From CAYPTY01 sp965659005 (GTDB lineage: Bacteria > Bacteroidota > Rhodothermia > Balneolales > Balneolaceae): a stretch of 34,605 nucleotides of DNA. Location: the NCBI GenBank assembly GCA_965659005.1, contig CBFHVG010000007.1, forward strand, positions 1 to 34,605, read 5' to 3'. A program made the position numbers and the translations under genes. Below are positions 1 through 8,842 of the stretch, piece after piece. Under the pieces are notes generated by a model. The model was not told where the DNA came from and did no database searches. It was given only the letters and a program-made list of their open reading frames with translations. How positions within the stretch are numbered: the first letter of the stretch is position 1; every line of letters begins with the position of its first letter.

Positions 1-2025
1 GAAGTTGCGAAAATTGTTACCAGAGAAATCAATATTGATGATGTATCAGTAGCTGCCGCACTTCTGCACGATACCGTTGAGGACACTCCGGTTACCATTG
101 AGGATATTGAAGAGATTTTCGGAGTAGAAGTTGCTCATATAATTGATGGTGTTACTAAAATTGCCGGAGTATTTAAAAGCCGTTCATCCAAGCAAGCAGA
201 AGCATTTATGAAGCTGCTGCTTTCCATGGCGGAAGATATTCGTGTGGTGCTTATCAAATTTGCTGACAGAATGCATAACATGCGTACTCTGCACCATTTA
301 CCGAATGAGAAGCAGGTTAAGATTGCAACAGAGACCATGCAGCTGTATGCTCCTCTAGCCGGACGTTTCGGTCTATTCCGCATAAAGAATGAACTAGAAG
401 ATCTCTGTTTCAAAGCCATTGATCCGAATTCCTATAAATTCATTGTTCGTAAACTCAAGGAGAGAAAAGAAGATCGGGAAGCCTTTATCAAGGCATTCAT
501 GAAACCGATTAAGAAGGAACTTAAAAGGCTAGAATTTAAAACGGATATCAAAGGTAGACCTAAGCACATTTACTCCATTTACCGAAAAATGCAGAGACAG
601 CAAAAACCTTTTGAAGAGGTTTATGATCTCTTCGCTATCCGCATTATTCTGAAAGATCCGCACACCAAAGAGGATTGCTGGAGAGTCTATTCCATGATCA
701 CTGACTGGTATACACCAATCCCAGAGCGATTTCGTGATTTTATTTCTGTACCAAAAACCAATGGATATCAATCTCTTCATACAACGGTAATTACTCCACT
801 TGGTAAAAAAGTTGAAGTGCAGATTCGTACCGAATGGATGGATGAGATTGCAGAAAAAGGTCTGGCTGCACACTGGAAATATAAAGAGGGTTCATCAAAT
901 CAGACGCTTGATCGTTTTGTGAACTGGGTAAGAGATGTACTGGACAACCCGCGTCCTGATGAAGCCACTGACTTTGTTAAAGATTTTCAACTGAATCTCT
1001 ACCAGAATGAAATTCATGTATTTACACCAAATGGTGAGTTGAGAACACTCCCTCAAGGGGCAACACCAATTGATTTCGCTTTTGATATTCACTCTGAAGT
1101 GGGCGAGCGAGCCATGGCTGCAAAAGTGAATGGTAAAATGATTCCTTTGCGTCAAATTCTGAAAAATGGAGACCAGGTTGAGATTATCACGGGTAATAAA
1201 ATAAATCTGAATCCTGATTGGATTGATGATGTGGTGACGCACAAAGCAAAATCGCGGATCCGGCAGTTTATCAAACAAAAGGAAAGGGATGTTTCCGATG
1301 CAGGCCGTGAGATCTGGGATAAGAAAATCAGCAAGAGTAAAATTGAAATCTCGGATCAGGAATTGATGAAAGTGGCCAAATCTTTTGGCTATGAAAACAC
1401 CCAAAGGCTTTTCTTTGATTTAGGTGTTTCAGCTTTTGATCTTGGAAAGCTCTTCAAAGCGGTGAAGACCTATAAAAGCAAAGGTCGACTGGAGTCACAA
1501 ATCGCTGATAATGATATAGTGACAGATCAGGAAATCCAGGACCGATATATATCAGAAGCTCGTGATCTTTCAGGCAAAGGTTCGTTGGTCATCAATGATG
1601 AGATCACAGAGATGAAATACACCTATGCAAACTGCTGTAACCCCATCCCGGGTGATAATGTAATTGGTTTTATCAGCAGAACGGGAGACATCAAAATTCA
1701 CCGTGCAATGTGTAATAATGCCAGACATCTTATTGAAACTGAAAGTGAACGTATTATCAGTGTAAGTTGGGCTAAACAAATTGATTCACGATTCCTGGTA
1801 GCCGTTCGGGTGATTGGTGAAGATCGAGTAGGTATGATCAACGATATTACAGAGGTTCTTTCCAGATCACTTAAAACCAATATGAAGAGTATCAACGTGA
1901 GTAGTGATAGTGGTATGTTCGAAGGAATTCTAACTCTTTATGTAGAAGATATTTCCCATCTGGAACACATTATGAATAAACTGGCAACCATTGAAGGTGT
2001 CAAAACAGTGCTAAGGTTCGAGTAG
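1..2025 (+). CDS. rel: Rel/SpoT bifunctional (p)ppGpp synthetase/hydrolase, 5' end outside window
   Basis: The reading frame is open from base 1, so the gene is cut by the window edge; 674 residues remain of a family usually about 730-740 long. The protein makes and degrades the stringent-response alarmone (p)ppGpp. Visible in order: the HD hydrolase motif HDTVED at residues 23-28 of the fragment, the synthetase domain (GRPKHIYSIY, then NGYQSLHTT and QIRTEWM), a TGS domain (~337-399, starting EIHVFTPNGE), a conserved CCNPIPGD segment, and a C-terminal ACT domain (~595-674). The synthetase loop reads RFRD (~243-246), the basic RxKD-type motif of bifunctional Rel/SpoT enzymes rather than the acidic ExDD of RelA-type synthetases. 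It heads the rel-HU-ruvX-def-fmt run. An internal ATG at 208 is not the start, because the HD motif lies upstream of it. Confidence 0.96.
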   Translation, partial: EVAKIVTREINIDDVSVAAALLHDTVEDTPVTIEDIEEIFGVEVAHIIDGVTKIAGVFKSRSSKQAEAFMKLLLSMAEDIRVVLIKFADRMHNMRTLHHLPNEKQVKIATETMQLYAPLAGRFGLFRIKNELEDLCFKAIDPNSYKFIVRKLKERKEDREAFIKAFMKPIKKELKRLEFKTDIKGRPKHIYSIYRKMQRQQKPFEEVYDLFAIRIILKDPHTKEDCWRVYSMITDWYTPIPERFRDFISVPKTNGYQSLHTTVITPLGKKVEVQIRTEWMDEIAEKGLAAHWKYKEGSSNQTLDRFVNWVRDVLDNPRPDEATDFVKDFQLNLYQNEIHVFTPNGELRTLPQGATPIDFAFDIHSEVGERAMAAKVNGKMIPLRQILKNGDQVEIITGNKINLNPDWIDDVVTHKAKSRIRQFIKQKERDVSDAGREIWDKKISKSKIEISDQELMKVAKSFGYENTQRLFFDLGVSAFDLGKLFKAVKTYKSKGRLESQIADNDIVTDQEIQDRYISEARDLSGKGSLVINDEITEMKYTYANCCNPIPGDNVIGFISRTGDIKIHRAMCNNARHLIETESERIISVSWAKQIDSRFLVAVRVIGEDRVGMINDITEVLSRSLKTNMKSINVSSDSGMFEGILTLYVEDISHLEHIMNKLATIEGVKTVLRFE

Positions 2026-2189
2026 TCAAGTACTTAACCATAGTATCTGAATAAACTTATTCCTATCTTCAATTATTAATTCAGATTTAGCTAACACATA
2101 GGTTTCAGCAAAACATAAGTTAGTGAGAAAAGAATCTGGAAGGACAGGCGCAAAAAAATAGCGCAAAATACTAACGAAGCATTAGTTCA

Positions 2190-2492
2190 ATGACATATAC
2201 GAAAAGAGATATCGTTCGGCGAGTAGCTGAATCGATGGATGTACCGATGATACAGGTAGAACCATGGGTTGATGCGGTTATTGTAGCTCTCAGAGAGACT
2301 ATGATGTCTGCCGATACAGAATGCCGTATTGAGATTCGTGACTTTGGAGTTTTTGAAGTAAAAGAAACAAAAGCCAAACCAAAGGCTCGTAATCCTAAAA
2401 CCAATGAAGTAATCTACGTTCCAGCACACCGTAAGACACACTTTAAACCAAGTAAGCTTCTGAAAGAATTTCTGAAGCAACCGCTTGAGTGA
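2190..2492 (+). CDS. HU/IHF-family DNA-binding protein
   Basis: This 100-residue protein has the typical HU/IHF size. The N-terminal helices begin TKRDIVRRVAE, and the β-arm shows the family pattern DFGVFEVKETKAKPKARNPK followed by PAHRKTHFKPSK. The RNPKT arm and FKPSK end are what bind and bend DNA. It is a nucleoid protein that should act as a dimer. The ATG at 2190 has no clear Shine-Dalgarno sequence. The 164 bases upstream, after rel, hold two GCGCAAAA copies and no recognised gene or terminator, so co-transcription with rel is possible. Sequence alone does not separate HU from IHF-like proteins. Confidence 0.93.
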   Translation: MTYTKRDIVRRVAESMDVPMIQVEPWVDAVIVALRETMMSADTECRIEIRDFGVFEVKETKAKPKARNPKTNEVIYVPAHRKTHFKPSKLLKEFLKQPLE

Positions 2493-2518
2493 TAACCTTC
2501 TAAATGTATTTTTAAGTA

Positions 2519-2941
2519 TTGCAGGAATACGCTCGTTTTATTGGTATCGATGTCGGAAAGAAAAGAGTAGGAATTGCTCAGACTGATCTGTTACAGACCA
2601 TTGCAAGTCCTGTAGGTACCTACTCCCAAGACGAGGTATTCTCAATACTTGATGAGAAGTTAAAGGAAAGTAAAATCCTTGCATTTATAGTAGGGTGGCC
2701 GTTAACGCCAAACGGTGATGAGGGTGCGGCAACAGAAATGGTTCAAAAGTTCATACAGAAACTTCTGATTAAATTTCCTGAAATACCCATCCACAAAATT
2801 GATGAACGCTACACATCAAAAATGGCAAAAGAAGCCATGATTCAGGGTGGACTCCCAAAAAAGAAAAGGCAGGAGAAAGAAAGAGTGGATAGAATTGCTG
2901 CAGCCCTTATCTTACAGAATTATTTAGATCGAATTACGTAA
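2519..2941 (+). CDS. ruvX: RuvX/YqgF family pre-16S rRNA nuclease (Holliday-junction resolvase-like)
   Basis: A 140-residue RNase H-fold nuclease involved in maturing the 5' end of 16S rRNA; older annotations call it a putative Holliday-junction resolvase. The first catalytic Asp is in FIGIDVGKKRVGIA near the N-terminus. Further motifs are FIVGWPLTPNGDEG in the middle, DERYTSKMA, and VDRIAAALILQNYL at the C-terminus, which carries the final Asp. The start is TTG at 2519: the only nearby ATG (2504) hits a stop at once, and the conserved GIDVG motif leaves no room for a later start. It lies 26 bases after the HU gene and 4 before def. Confidence 0.93.
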   Translation: MQEYARFIGIDVGKKRVGIAQTDLLQTIASPVGTYSQDEVFSILDEKLKESKILAFIVGWPLTPNGDEGAATEMVQKFIQKLLIKFPEIPIHKIDERYTSKMAKEAMIQGGLPKKKRQEKERVDRIAAALILQNYLDRIT

Positions 2942-2945
2942 AAAG

Positions 2946-3503
2946 ATGGCCATTTTTCCCATTGTAACCTATGATGATGAAGTGCTACGGCAAAAGGCCG
3001 AGCCCGTTGAAAGTAATAACGAGGAATTTCAAATCTTCATCGACGACATGTTTGAAACCATGTACAATGCTAACGGAATAGGATTAGCAGCTCCTCAAAT
3101 TGGTGTTTCAAAGCGCATATTTGTAATTGATGCAGATTCCATTCTCGACAAAGAAGAGGAAGAATTATATGGTCCGGTGGCATTCATAAATCCTGAAATC
3201 TTGTCTACTTCAGGTGAAGATATACTAATGGAAGAAGGTTGCCTTAGCTTGCCGGAATTGAATGACAAAGTTAAACGTCCTGATATCATCAAAATAAAAT
3301 ACCTCAACCGTGATTTTGAGGAAGAAGTAATTGAAGTAGGTGGATGGATGAGCAGAGTAATTCAACACGAGTATGATCACCTGGAAGGAATTTTATTCAT
3401 CGATCACATCAATCTATTCAGAAGACGTCTGCACAAGTCTGAACTGGATGATATTGCAAATGGATTAGTTGAGACAAGCTATCCCTTGGCGCCAAAATTA
3501 TAA
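2946..3503 (+). CDS. def: Peptide deformylase
   Basis: It removes the formyl group from the N-terminal methionine of new proteins. All three family motifs are present in the 185-residue protein: GIGLAAPQIG (44-53), EEGCLSLPE with metal-ligand Cys99, and QHEYDHL with metal ligands His141 and His145 and catalytic Glu142. It sits directly before fmt, the gene for the opposing formylation step, which is a common bacterial pairing. The start is four bases after ruvX, suggesting translational coupling. Confidence 0.97.
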   Translation: MAIFPIVTYDDEVLRQKAEPVESNNEEFQIFIDDMFETMYNANGIGLAAPQIGVSKRIFVIDADSILDKEEEELYGPVAFINPEILSTSGEDILMEEGCLSLPELNDKVKRPDIIKIKYLNRDFEEEVIEVGGWMSRVIQHEYDHLEGILFIDHINLFRRRLHKSELDDIANGLVETSYPLAPKL

Positions 3504-3519
3504 TGAGAGGCAATCAATC

Positions 3520-4440
3520 ATGAATATTATTTTCATGGGTTCGCCCGATTTTGCTGTTCCCAGCCTTGAAAAAATTAATGATGATCCCGCTTTCAATGTT
3601 CTTGCAGTAGTAAGTAATGTTGATAAAAGGAGAGGTCGTGGAAATGACAAAGCGCCAACTCCTGTCAAGAAACGAGCACTTGAATTGGGTTTGAAAGTTA
3701 TTGAGGTGGAAGATCTGAGATCGACAGAGTTTGAGGAACAGATTTCAGCATTAAATCCGGATTTACTTGTTGTTGTAGCATTCAGAGTTTTACCAAAGAA
3801 TATCCTGGACATTCCCAAAATAGGTTCAATAAACCTTCATGCTTCTTTGCTCCCAAAATACAGAGGTGCAGCACCAATTCACTGGGCGGTGATAAATGGT
3901 GAAGCGGAAACCGGTTGTACAATTTTCTTTCTGGATGAAAGAGTTGATACGGGTAGCATCATTCTTCAAAAAAAATTGGTCATTGGTGACGATGAAACTA
4001 CAGGCGATGTATATAATCGTTTAATGGGTTTTGGTTCAGACGCCCTTCTGGAAGCTATGCATATCATCGGTTCAGAAGACTACCAGTTGCAGACTCAAAA
4101 TGATGAGGATGCTACTCCAGCACCTAAATTATTCAAAGAGAATACGGAACTGGATTTCAGTCAGTCAGCCGTTGATGTTCATAATAAAATCAGGGGCTTG
4201 AGTCCTTTTCCAACAGCCTGGACGACCTATAAAAGTGACCTTTTCAAAATCTTTAAATCTAAACTGGGACCTATCTCCAACATTGAAGCAGGTGAGTTGC
4301 TTATCAAGGATAACAAGTTACTTGTAGGCTGCAAAGAAGGAACAGTTCAGTTGCTCGAGCTTCAGTTGCCTGGTAAGAAAAGAATAGCTGCTGAGGACTT
4401 CATCAGAGGGTATGAAGTTGAGGGTTATCTAGGAAAATAG
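3520..4440 (+). CDS. fmt: Methionyl-tRNA formyltransferase
   Basis: It transfers a formyl group from 10-formyl-tetrahydrofolate to initiator Met-tRNA. The 306-residue protein has the Rossmann start MNIIFMGSPDFAVPSL, the catalytic segment SINLHASLLPKYRGAAPI (103-120, with Asn105 and His107), and Asp143 in DERVDTGSI; these three match the Asn-His-Asp set of the GART/FMT family. A smaller C-terminal OB-like domain follows from about residue 205. The frame extends back to an ATG at 3469 inside def, but ATG 3520 has a GAGAGG ribosome site about nine bases upstream and places IIFMGSPDFA at the N-terminus as in homologues. The spacer from the def stop is 16 bases. Confidence 0.96.
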   Translation: MNIIFMGSPDFAVPSLEKINDDPAFNVLAVVSNVDKRRGRGNDKAPTPVKKRALELGLKVIEVEDLRSTEFEEQISALNPDLLVVVAFRVLPKNILDIPKIGSINLHASLLPKYRGAAPIHWAVINGEAETGCTIFFLDERVDTGSIILQKKLVIGDDETTGDVYNRLMGFGSDALLEAMHIIGSEDYQLQTQNDEDATPAPKLFKENTELDFSQSAVDVHNKIRGLSPFPTAWTTYKSDLFKIFKSKLGPISNIEAGELLIKDNKLLVGCKEGTVQLLELQLPGKKRIAAEDFIRGYEVEGYLGK

Positions 4441-4463
4441 TCCTTTTCTCTACAAGAATTAGT

Positions 4464-4491
4464 TTGACATATCAGTATGGTTTTTTATCAT
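4464..4491 (+). promoter_or_regulatory. Candidate promoter for the ankyrin gene
   Basis: TTGACA (4464-4469) is a perfect -35 hexamer. Sixteen bases later comes TATCAT (4486-4491), which matches the -10 consensus at 4 of 6 positions. It lies 40 bases before the ankyrin start and would allow transcription separate from fmt. This is pattern matching only. Confidence 0.35.
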
Positions 4492-4531
4492 CAGAAAAAG
4501 CCTATATACCCAAACCTTGAGGCATTAGAAT

Positions 4532-5248
4532 ATGGAGATTTCTGAGTTCCTACTGGCAGCAAAAAATGGTGATCTTGAATCCCTGAAAATTCTCGTTAAG
4601 AAAGGGGAGGATATTAATCAGGTTCATAAGAACGGAAATACAGCTTTGATATATGCGGCTGAGGGCAACCATTTAGATTTGGTAGAATTTCTGGTTGAGA
4701 ATGGTGCAGATCTGAACATCAAGACAAAGATGGGAGGTACAGTGCTAAGTCGGGCCGCTGATAACGGTAATCTGAATATGATTAGTTATCTGATAGATCA
4801 CGGCTCTGAACTCACTGGTATTGCCGCTATTGTAGCAGCTCGTAAAGGAAACTACGATGCTGTTAAACTTTTGATTGATAAGGGTATTGATATAAATACT
4901 CAGCAAAGTTGGGGGCATTCAGCTCTTATGATGGCCGCAAAAGAAGGTCACACAACCATTGTGAAGCTTTTACTTGAGGCTGGTGCTGATTTCAAATTAA
5001 AAGATAAAAATGGCGACAATGCTGTTGCACTAGCGGGTCAGAATGATCATCAGGATGTTGTATTACTTCTCAAAAGGGCAGGGGCAAATGCCGTAGCTGC
5101 AAAACCAAAAGAACCTGTACCAATTGAAGAGGATGATGATGACGATACCGATGATGTTATCGCTGATGAAATTCTGGAGTCAACAGAAAATATGGATGAA
5201 TTAGCAAGTGACGATGATGATTCACCTGATAATGTCGTGTTGGATTAA
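4532..5248 (+). CDS. Ankyrin-repeat protein with acidic C-terminal tail
   Basis: A 238-residue protein with no signal peptide. Residues ~5-190 form five to six ankyrin repeats, seen as recurring NGxTALxYAA…GHxxIVxLLLExGADxN units (for example NGNTALIYAAEGNHLDLVEF and GHSALMMAAKEGHTTIVKLL). The last ~45 residues are strongly acidic, with runs EEDDDDDTDD and SDDDDSPD. Ankyrin repeats are protein-binding scaffolds; no enzymatic motif is visible, so the partner and role are unknown. A strong bidirectional terminator follows at once and isolates it from the convergent pruA gene. Confidence 0.88.
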   Translation: MEISEFLLAAKNGDLESLKILVKKGEDINQVHKNGNTALIYAAEGNHLDLVEFLVENGADLNIKTKMGGTVLSRAADNGNLNMISYLIDHGSELTGIAAIVAARKGNYDAVKLLIDKGIDINTQQSWGHSALMMAAKEGHTTIVKLLLEAGADFKLKDKNGDNAVALAGQNDHQDVVLLLKRAGANAVAAKPKEPVPIEEDDDDDTDDVIADEILESTENMDELASDDDDSPDNVVLD

Positions 5249-5270
5249 CTTCAATAAACTTATTTCAAAT

Positions 5271-5306
5271 AAAAAGCCATCAACTGCGAAGCTGATGGCT
5301 TTTTTT
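5271..5306. terminator. Bidirectional intrinsic terminator, ankyrin gene / pruA
   Basis: The stem AGCCATCA (5275-5282) pairs with TGATGGCT (5293-5300) across a 10-base loop. A T-run (5300-5306) follows on the plus strand and A5 (5271-5275) precedes it, giving a U-run on the minus strand too. It lies between two convergent genes. Confidence 0.9.
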
Positions 5307-5335
5307 GTTTAATGAAGTGACTAAAATAAATAGTC

Positions 5336-6955
5336 TTATTTCTCGATTCCGTAATTGAATTTATGAACTGAGAAGTCAACATCTTCATGCGGACGTACAG
5401 TCATTGTTTTTGGCTGCATGAAGTAAAGCAGATAATCACGTCCACCTGCTTTAGAATCTGTTCCACTCATATTGAAACCGCCGAATGGTTGAGCTCCCAC
5501 AAGTGCACCTGTATTCTTACGGTTGATGTAAAGGTTACCCACTTTAAATTCACGAAGTGCTTTCTCGATCTTCTTAGGATCTCTTGAGAAGTAGGCACCT
5601 GTTAATCCGAAACGAGTGCTGTTCGCAATGCGAAGAGCGTCGTCTGTATCTTCAGCTTTGATAAATGCTGTAACAGGACCGAAAATTTCCTCCTGGGCAA
5701 TTCTCGAATCTGCATCCACATCTGCAAAAACAGTAGGTTCAATGTAATAACCTGGATTTTTGGTATCAGCAAGTTTACCACCTGTCATCAGTCTGCCTTC
5801 TTCTTTACCGATTTCGACATAGCTCATGATTTTATCAACTGCTTTTTGGTTGATTACTGGACCAGCAGCAAAATCATCTTTAGCATCACCAACCTGAACA
5901 TTTTTTGTTAGGGCTACTACTTTTTCAAGCAGTTCATCATAAATGTCTTTGTGGGCAACAACTCTTGATCCGGCGGAACATTTCTGACCCTGGAATCCAA
6001 AAGCTGCTTTTACGATCTCACCTGCAGCGAGATCAATATCAGCATCTGAATCAATTACAGCGGCGTTTTTACCACCAAGTTCTGTAACGATGCGTTTTAT
6101 GAATAGTTGATCATCACCAGTTCTTTCAGCTGCAATTTCTGTTAAATGCAGGCCAACCGGCATAGATCCAGTGAAAGTGATGAAGCGGGTCTTCTTATTT
6201 TTAGCCAGACGTTCACCAACTTCAAGGTCATCACCAGTGATATAATTGAATACACCTTTAGGAAGCCCAACTTCTTCGAAGATTTCTACAACAAGATGAG
6301 CGACGATAGGAGTATCAGGAGCTGGTTTTGCTACTATGGTGTTCCCGGCTGCAATGGGTGCAGCGGCCATACCGATGTATATTGCGAAAGGGAAGTTCCA
6401 AGGAGAGATTGAAACACCTGCGCCCAGAGGCATGTAAATAACTTTGTTTTCATCACCCCATGAGTCGATTACTGGCATACCAGCATCTAGTCTCATTGCC
6501 TCATAAGCATAGTAAACAAGGAAGTCGATAGCTTCACATGTGTCTGCGTCTGCTTCGAGGTAGTTCTTGCCTGATTCGCTGATCATCCAGGCGTTAATTT
6601 CGAGTCGACGGCGACGAACAACGTCAGCTGCTTTCAGCAGATACTCTGCTCTTTCTTTTGCCGGAGTGTACTGCCATGTTTTAAAAGCTTCCCATGCAGC
6701 ATCTAAAGCCGCATCAGCTTGTGCTCCACTTGCTGATTGTACAGTTCCAATCAGCTCATTTGTGTTAGATGGATTTCGGCTTTCGGTAGTTCCGTTATCA
6801 CCTTTAAGGTGTTCTCCGTTTATATATAAATCGTATTCCTTACCGAATTGAGCTCTGACTTCTTCAAGTGCTTTCTTTTGAGCAGAACTATTTGTTGGAT
6901 CGGTAAAATCCAGATACGTTTCATTTTTAAATTTTTCTAGACTGTAGTCTGGCAT
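5336..6955 (-). CDS. pruA: 1-pyrroline-5-carboxylate (L-glutamate γ-semialdehyde) dehydrogenase
   Basis: An NAD(P)-dependent aldehyde dehydrogenase that oxidises glutamate semialdehyde to glutamate, the second step of proline breakdown. From the chosen start it has 539 residues. It shows the ALDH oxyanion segment SPWNFPFAIY, the catalytic Glu292 in VTELGGKNA, the nucleophile Cys326 in GFQGQKCSAGSR, and the late EEIFGPV and QPFGGFNMSGTDSKAGG motifs typical of the PruA/RocA group. The frame also opens at an ATG at 7021, which would add 22 residues with no homology signal. ATG 6955 places PDYSLEKFKNETYLDF at the N-terminus as in RocA-type enzymes, but neither ATG has a strong ribosome site. No proline dehydrogenase lies next to it in this window. 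Confidence 0.9.
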   Translation of the reverse strand: MPDYSLEKFKNETYLDFTDPTNSSAQKKALEEVRAQFGKEYDLYINGEHLKGDNGTTESRNPSNTNELIGTVQSASGAQADAALDAAWEAFKTWQYTPAKERAEYLLKAADVVRRRRLEINAWMISESGKNYLEADADTCEAIDFLVYYAYEAMRLDAGMPVIDSWGDENKVIYMPLGAGVSISPWNFPFAIYIGMAAAPIAAGNTIVAKPAPDTPIVAHLVVEIFEEVGLPKGVFNYITGDDLEVGERLAKNKKTRFITFTGSMPVGLHLTEIAAERTGDDQLFIKRIVTELGGKNAAVIDSDADIDLAAGEIVKAAFGFQGQKCSAGSRVVAHKDIYDELLEKVVALTKNVQVGDAKDDFAAGPVINQKAVDKIMSYVEIGKEEGRLMTGGKLADTKNPGYYIEPTVFADVDADSRIAQEEIFGPVTAFIKAEDTDDALRIANSTRFGLTGAYFSRDPKKIEKALREFKVGNLYINRKNTGALVGAQPFGGFNMSGTDSKAGGRDYLLYFMQPKTMTVRPHEDVDFSVHKFNYGIEK

Positions 6956-7216
6956 GTCTTCATAAATAATTAATTCTGATTTGCTACCCTGTGAACAAAT
7001 ATAATCAGTTCCAGCATTCATTCGGGTGCGGAATATAGGCAGAAAAGCGCTACCATTTCAAAGGCAGTTAATTGCTTTTGATTTGACTTTAATATGGTTT
7101 GAAAATGGCGGTTGGTAACCTTAGTTTTCGGTACAAAATAAAGAGTACTATCCTGTTTTCAATAGATTCGCAGAGTATAGAAATATTCAAACATTCAACC
7201 CAAAAGGGATATAATA

Positions 7217-8218
7217 ATGGCAAAAATCAAAGTAGGTATTAATGGATTCGGACGTATTGGCCGAATGGTTACACGTTTCATCCTTGCAGATTATGCAGAT
7301 CAAATTGAGATTGTGGGAGTAAACGATTTAACAAGTCCTGCTACACTGGCTCATCTATTTAAGTATGATTCAGCTCAAGGCAAATATGATGGTGATGTTA
7401 GTGTAAGTGGTTCAACTCTAACTATCGATGGTATGTCTTTTGATGTAACTGCAGAAAGAGATCCTTCTAATCTTAAGTGGGGTGACCTGGGTGCTGAAGT
7501 TGTAATCGAATCAACAGGTATTTTCAGAGACCCAGAAGGCGCAGGTAAGCATATTGAAGCTGGCGCGAAGAAAGTTATTATTTCGGCTCCGGCAAAAGGT
7601 GATGTTCAATTTGTTGTATTAGGTGTTAATGATGAAGTGATTTCTTCAGACATCGACATTTATTCAAATGCTTCATGTACAACTAACTGTCTGGCCCCAA
7701 TGGTGAAGGTTCTTGATGATGCTTTTGGAATCGAAAAAGGCTTCATGACAACTATTCACTCATACACCGGCGATCAGAATATTGTTGATGCTCCTCACAG
7801 TGATTTAAGAAGAGCCAGAGCTGCAGCAGCTAATATTATTCCAACTTCAACTGGTGCCGCTGGTGCTGTTGGTAAAGTATTGACACACCTGGCTGGTAAA
7901 CTCGATGGTGGAGCTGTTCGTGTTCCTACGATTACAGGTTCACTTACTGACTTTGTAGTTGTACTTAAAAATGAAACAACAGCTGAAGAAGTAAATGCTA
8001 AAATGAAAGCAGCTTCAGAAAGCGGTTCATTAAAAGGTATTCTTGAGTATAGCGAAGAGCCATTGGTATCAACTGATATTATTGGTAATCCTCACTCATG
8101 TATCTTTGATTCACTTTCAACAAAAGTGGATGGTAATCTTGTGAAAGTAATTGGCTGGTACGATAACGAAGCTGGTTACTCTGCAAGAACCGTACATCTG
8201 ATTACAAGAATTGTATAA
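7217..8218 (+). CDS. gap: Glyceraldehyde-3-phosphate dehydrogenase, type I
   Basis: Glycolytic enzyme converting glyceraldehyde-3-phosphate to 1,3-bisphosphoglycerate. The 333 residues match the family length. Visible are the Rossmann motif GINGFGRIGR (8-17), Asp37 in the GVNDL turn (the NAD-preferring residue), the active-site ASCTTNC (152-158, nucleophile Cys154), His181 in TTIHSYTGDQ, and WYDNEAGYS near the end. AAGGGATATAATA lies just before the ATG. It is monocistronic, with a terminator 26 bases after the stop. The 195-base interval shared with the divergent pruA gene should hold both promoters, but I see no convincing pair of hexamers there. Confidence 0.98.
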   Translation: MAKIKVGINGFGRIGRMVTRFILADYADQIEIVGVNDLTSPATLAHLFKYDSAQGKYDGDVSVSGSTLTIDGMSFDVTAERDPSNLKWGDLGAEVVIESTGIFRDPEGAGKHIEAGAKKVIISAPAKGDVQFVVLGVNDEVISSDIDIYSNASCTTNCLAPMVKVLDDAFGIEKGFMTTIHSYTGDQNIVDAPHSDLRRARAAAANIIPTSTGAAGAVGKVLTHLAGKLDGGAVRVPTITGSLTDFVVVLKNETTAEEVNAKMKAASESGSLKGILEYSEEPLVSTDIIGNPHSCIFDSLSTKVDGNLVKVIGWYDNEAGYSARTVHLITRIV

Positions 8219-8244
8219 CTAAATACTTTTAGTTCAACATTTTG

Positions 8245-8277
8245 AAACCCTGCAGTGAGAGCTAGCAGGGTTTTTTT
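8245..8277 (+). terminator. Intrinsic terminator of gap
   Basis: AAACCCTGC (8245-8253) pairs with GCAGGGTTT (8265-8273) over an 11-base loop and is followed by T7 (8271-8277). The last two bases overlap the stop of the convergent gene ending at 8276. Confidence 0.9.
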
Positions 8278-8833
8278 ATATCTGTATTCTTACTGCACAA
8301 AGAACCTTGCCGGTTTGGGGTTCAATTATGGGATACAATGAAGTTTTATTTGATAATGCAGTTTTATTCTTTATAAATCTTGAAGCATTATTTATTTCTG
8401 AAAGTCCTGATATGTACATAACCAGACCACCAATAACTAAGGCTGTGGTGGCTGTTTCAAGAGAATTATCTGCAGCTCCATATGCCGTCAATAAGGTCGC
8501 TCCAAAAATCAAAGTTCTACCATATGTGTATCTGAGTATATCATTGACATTTCGCTGAGCATAAATGGAGGAGAAATTGGGCGCAAGAAATAAGCTAAAT
8601 CCCATTAATGTTACACCTAGGTTTTCATGACCGAAACCTTCAGAAGATAAAATGAATGAAGATAGAACAACACCGCCGGAATGAATAGTAGTGCCCAAAA
8701 TCAGTGCTTTCTTTGGTGATTTTGAATACACTACGCTTTGTTCTTCCAGATATTCGTAATCAAGGAAATTGTATTGAGCAGAAGCTGGTACTGAAATCAG
8801 TATAAAGAGTGCTATGGCAGATGATATCCGCAT
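8276..8833 (-). CDS. Exported small membrane protein of unknown function (pair member 2)
   Basis: The 185-residue protein begins with a signal peptide (MRISSAIALFILISVPASA, cleavage likely before Gln20). Three to four hydrophobic Gly/Ala-rich stretches follow, roughly at 43-63, 73-88, 108-120 and 129-145, and the tail ends CAVRIQI. I do not recognise a named family. It lies nine bases downstream of the gene at 8843-9409 and shares its size, signal peptide, order of hydrophobic segments and an Ala-x-Arg-Phe-x-Lys element, so the two look like diverged tandem paralogues in one operon. Envelope location is inferred. Confidence 0.72.
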   Translation of the reverse strand: MRISSAIALFILISVPASAQYNFLDYEYLEEQSVVYSKSPKKALILGTTIHSGGVVLSSFILSSEGFGHENLGVTLMGFSLFLAPNFSSIYAQRNVNDILRYTYGRTLIFGATLLTAYGAADNSLETATTALVIGGLVMYISGLSEINNASRFIKNKTALSNKTSLYPIIEPQTGKVLCAVRIQI

Positions 8834-8842
8834 GATCAGGCT

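Noticed and set aside
895..1404. 169-codon open frame on the minus strand inside rel
   Set aside because: It lies opposite the conserved TGS region of a well-conserved enzyme, has no recognisable motif, and is explained as a shadow of the real codons.
7022..7216. Promoter hexamers between pruA and gap
   Set aside because: TTGACT and TTGAAA motifs occur, but none has a good -10 at the right distance, so no call was made.
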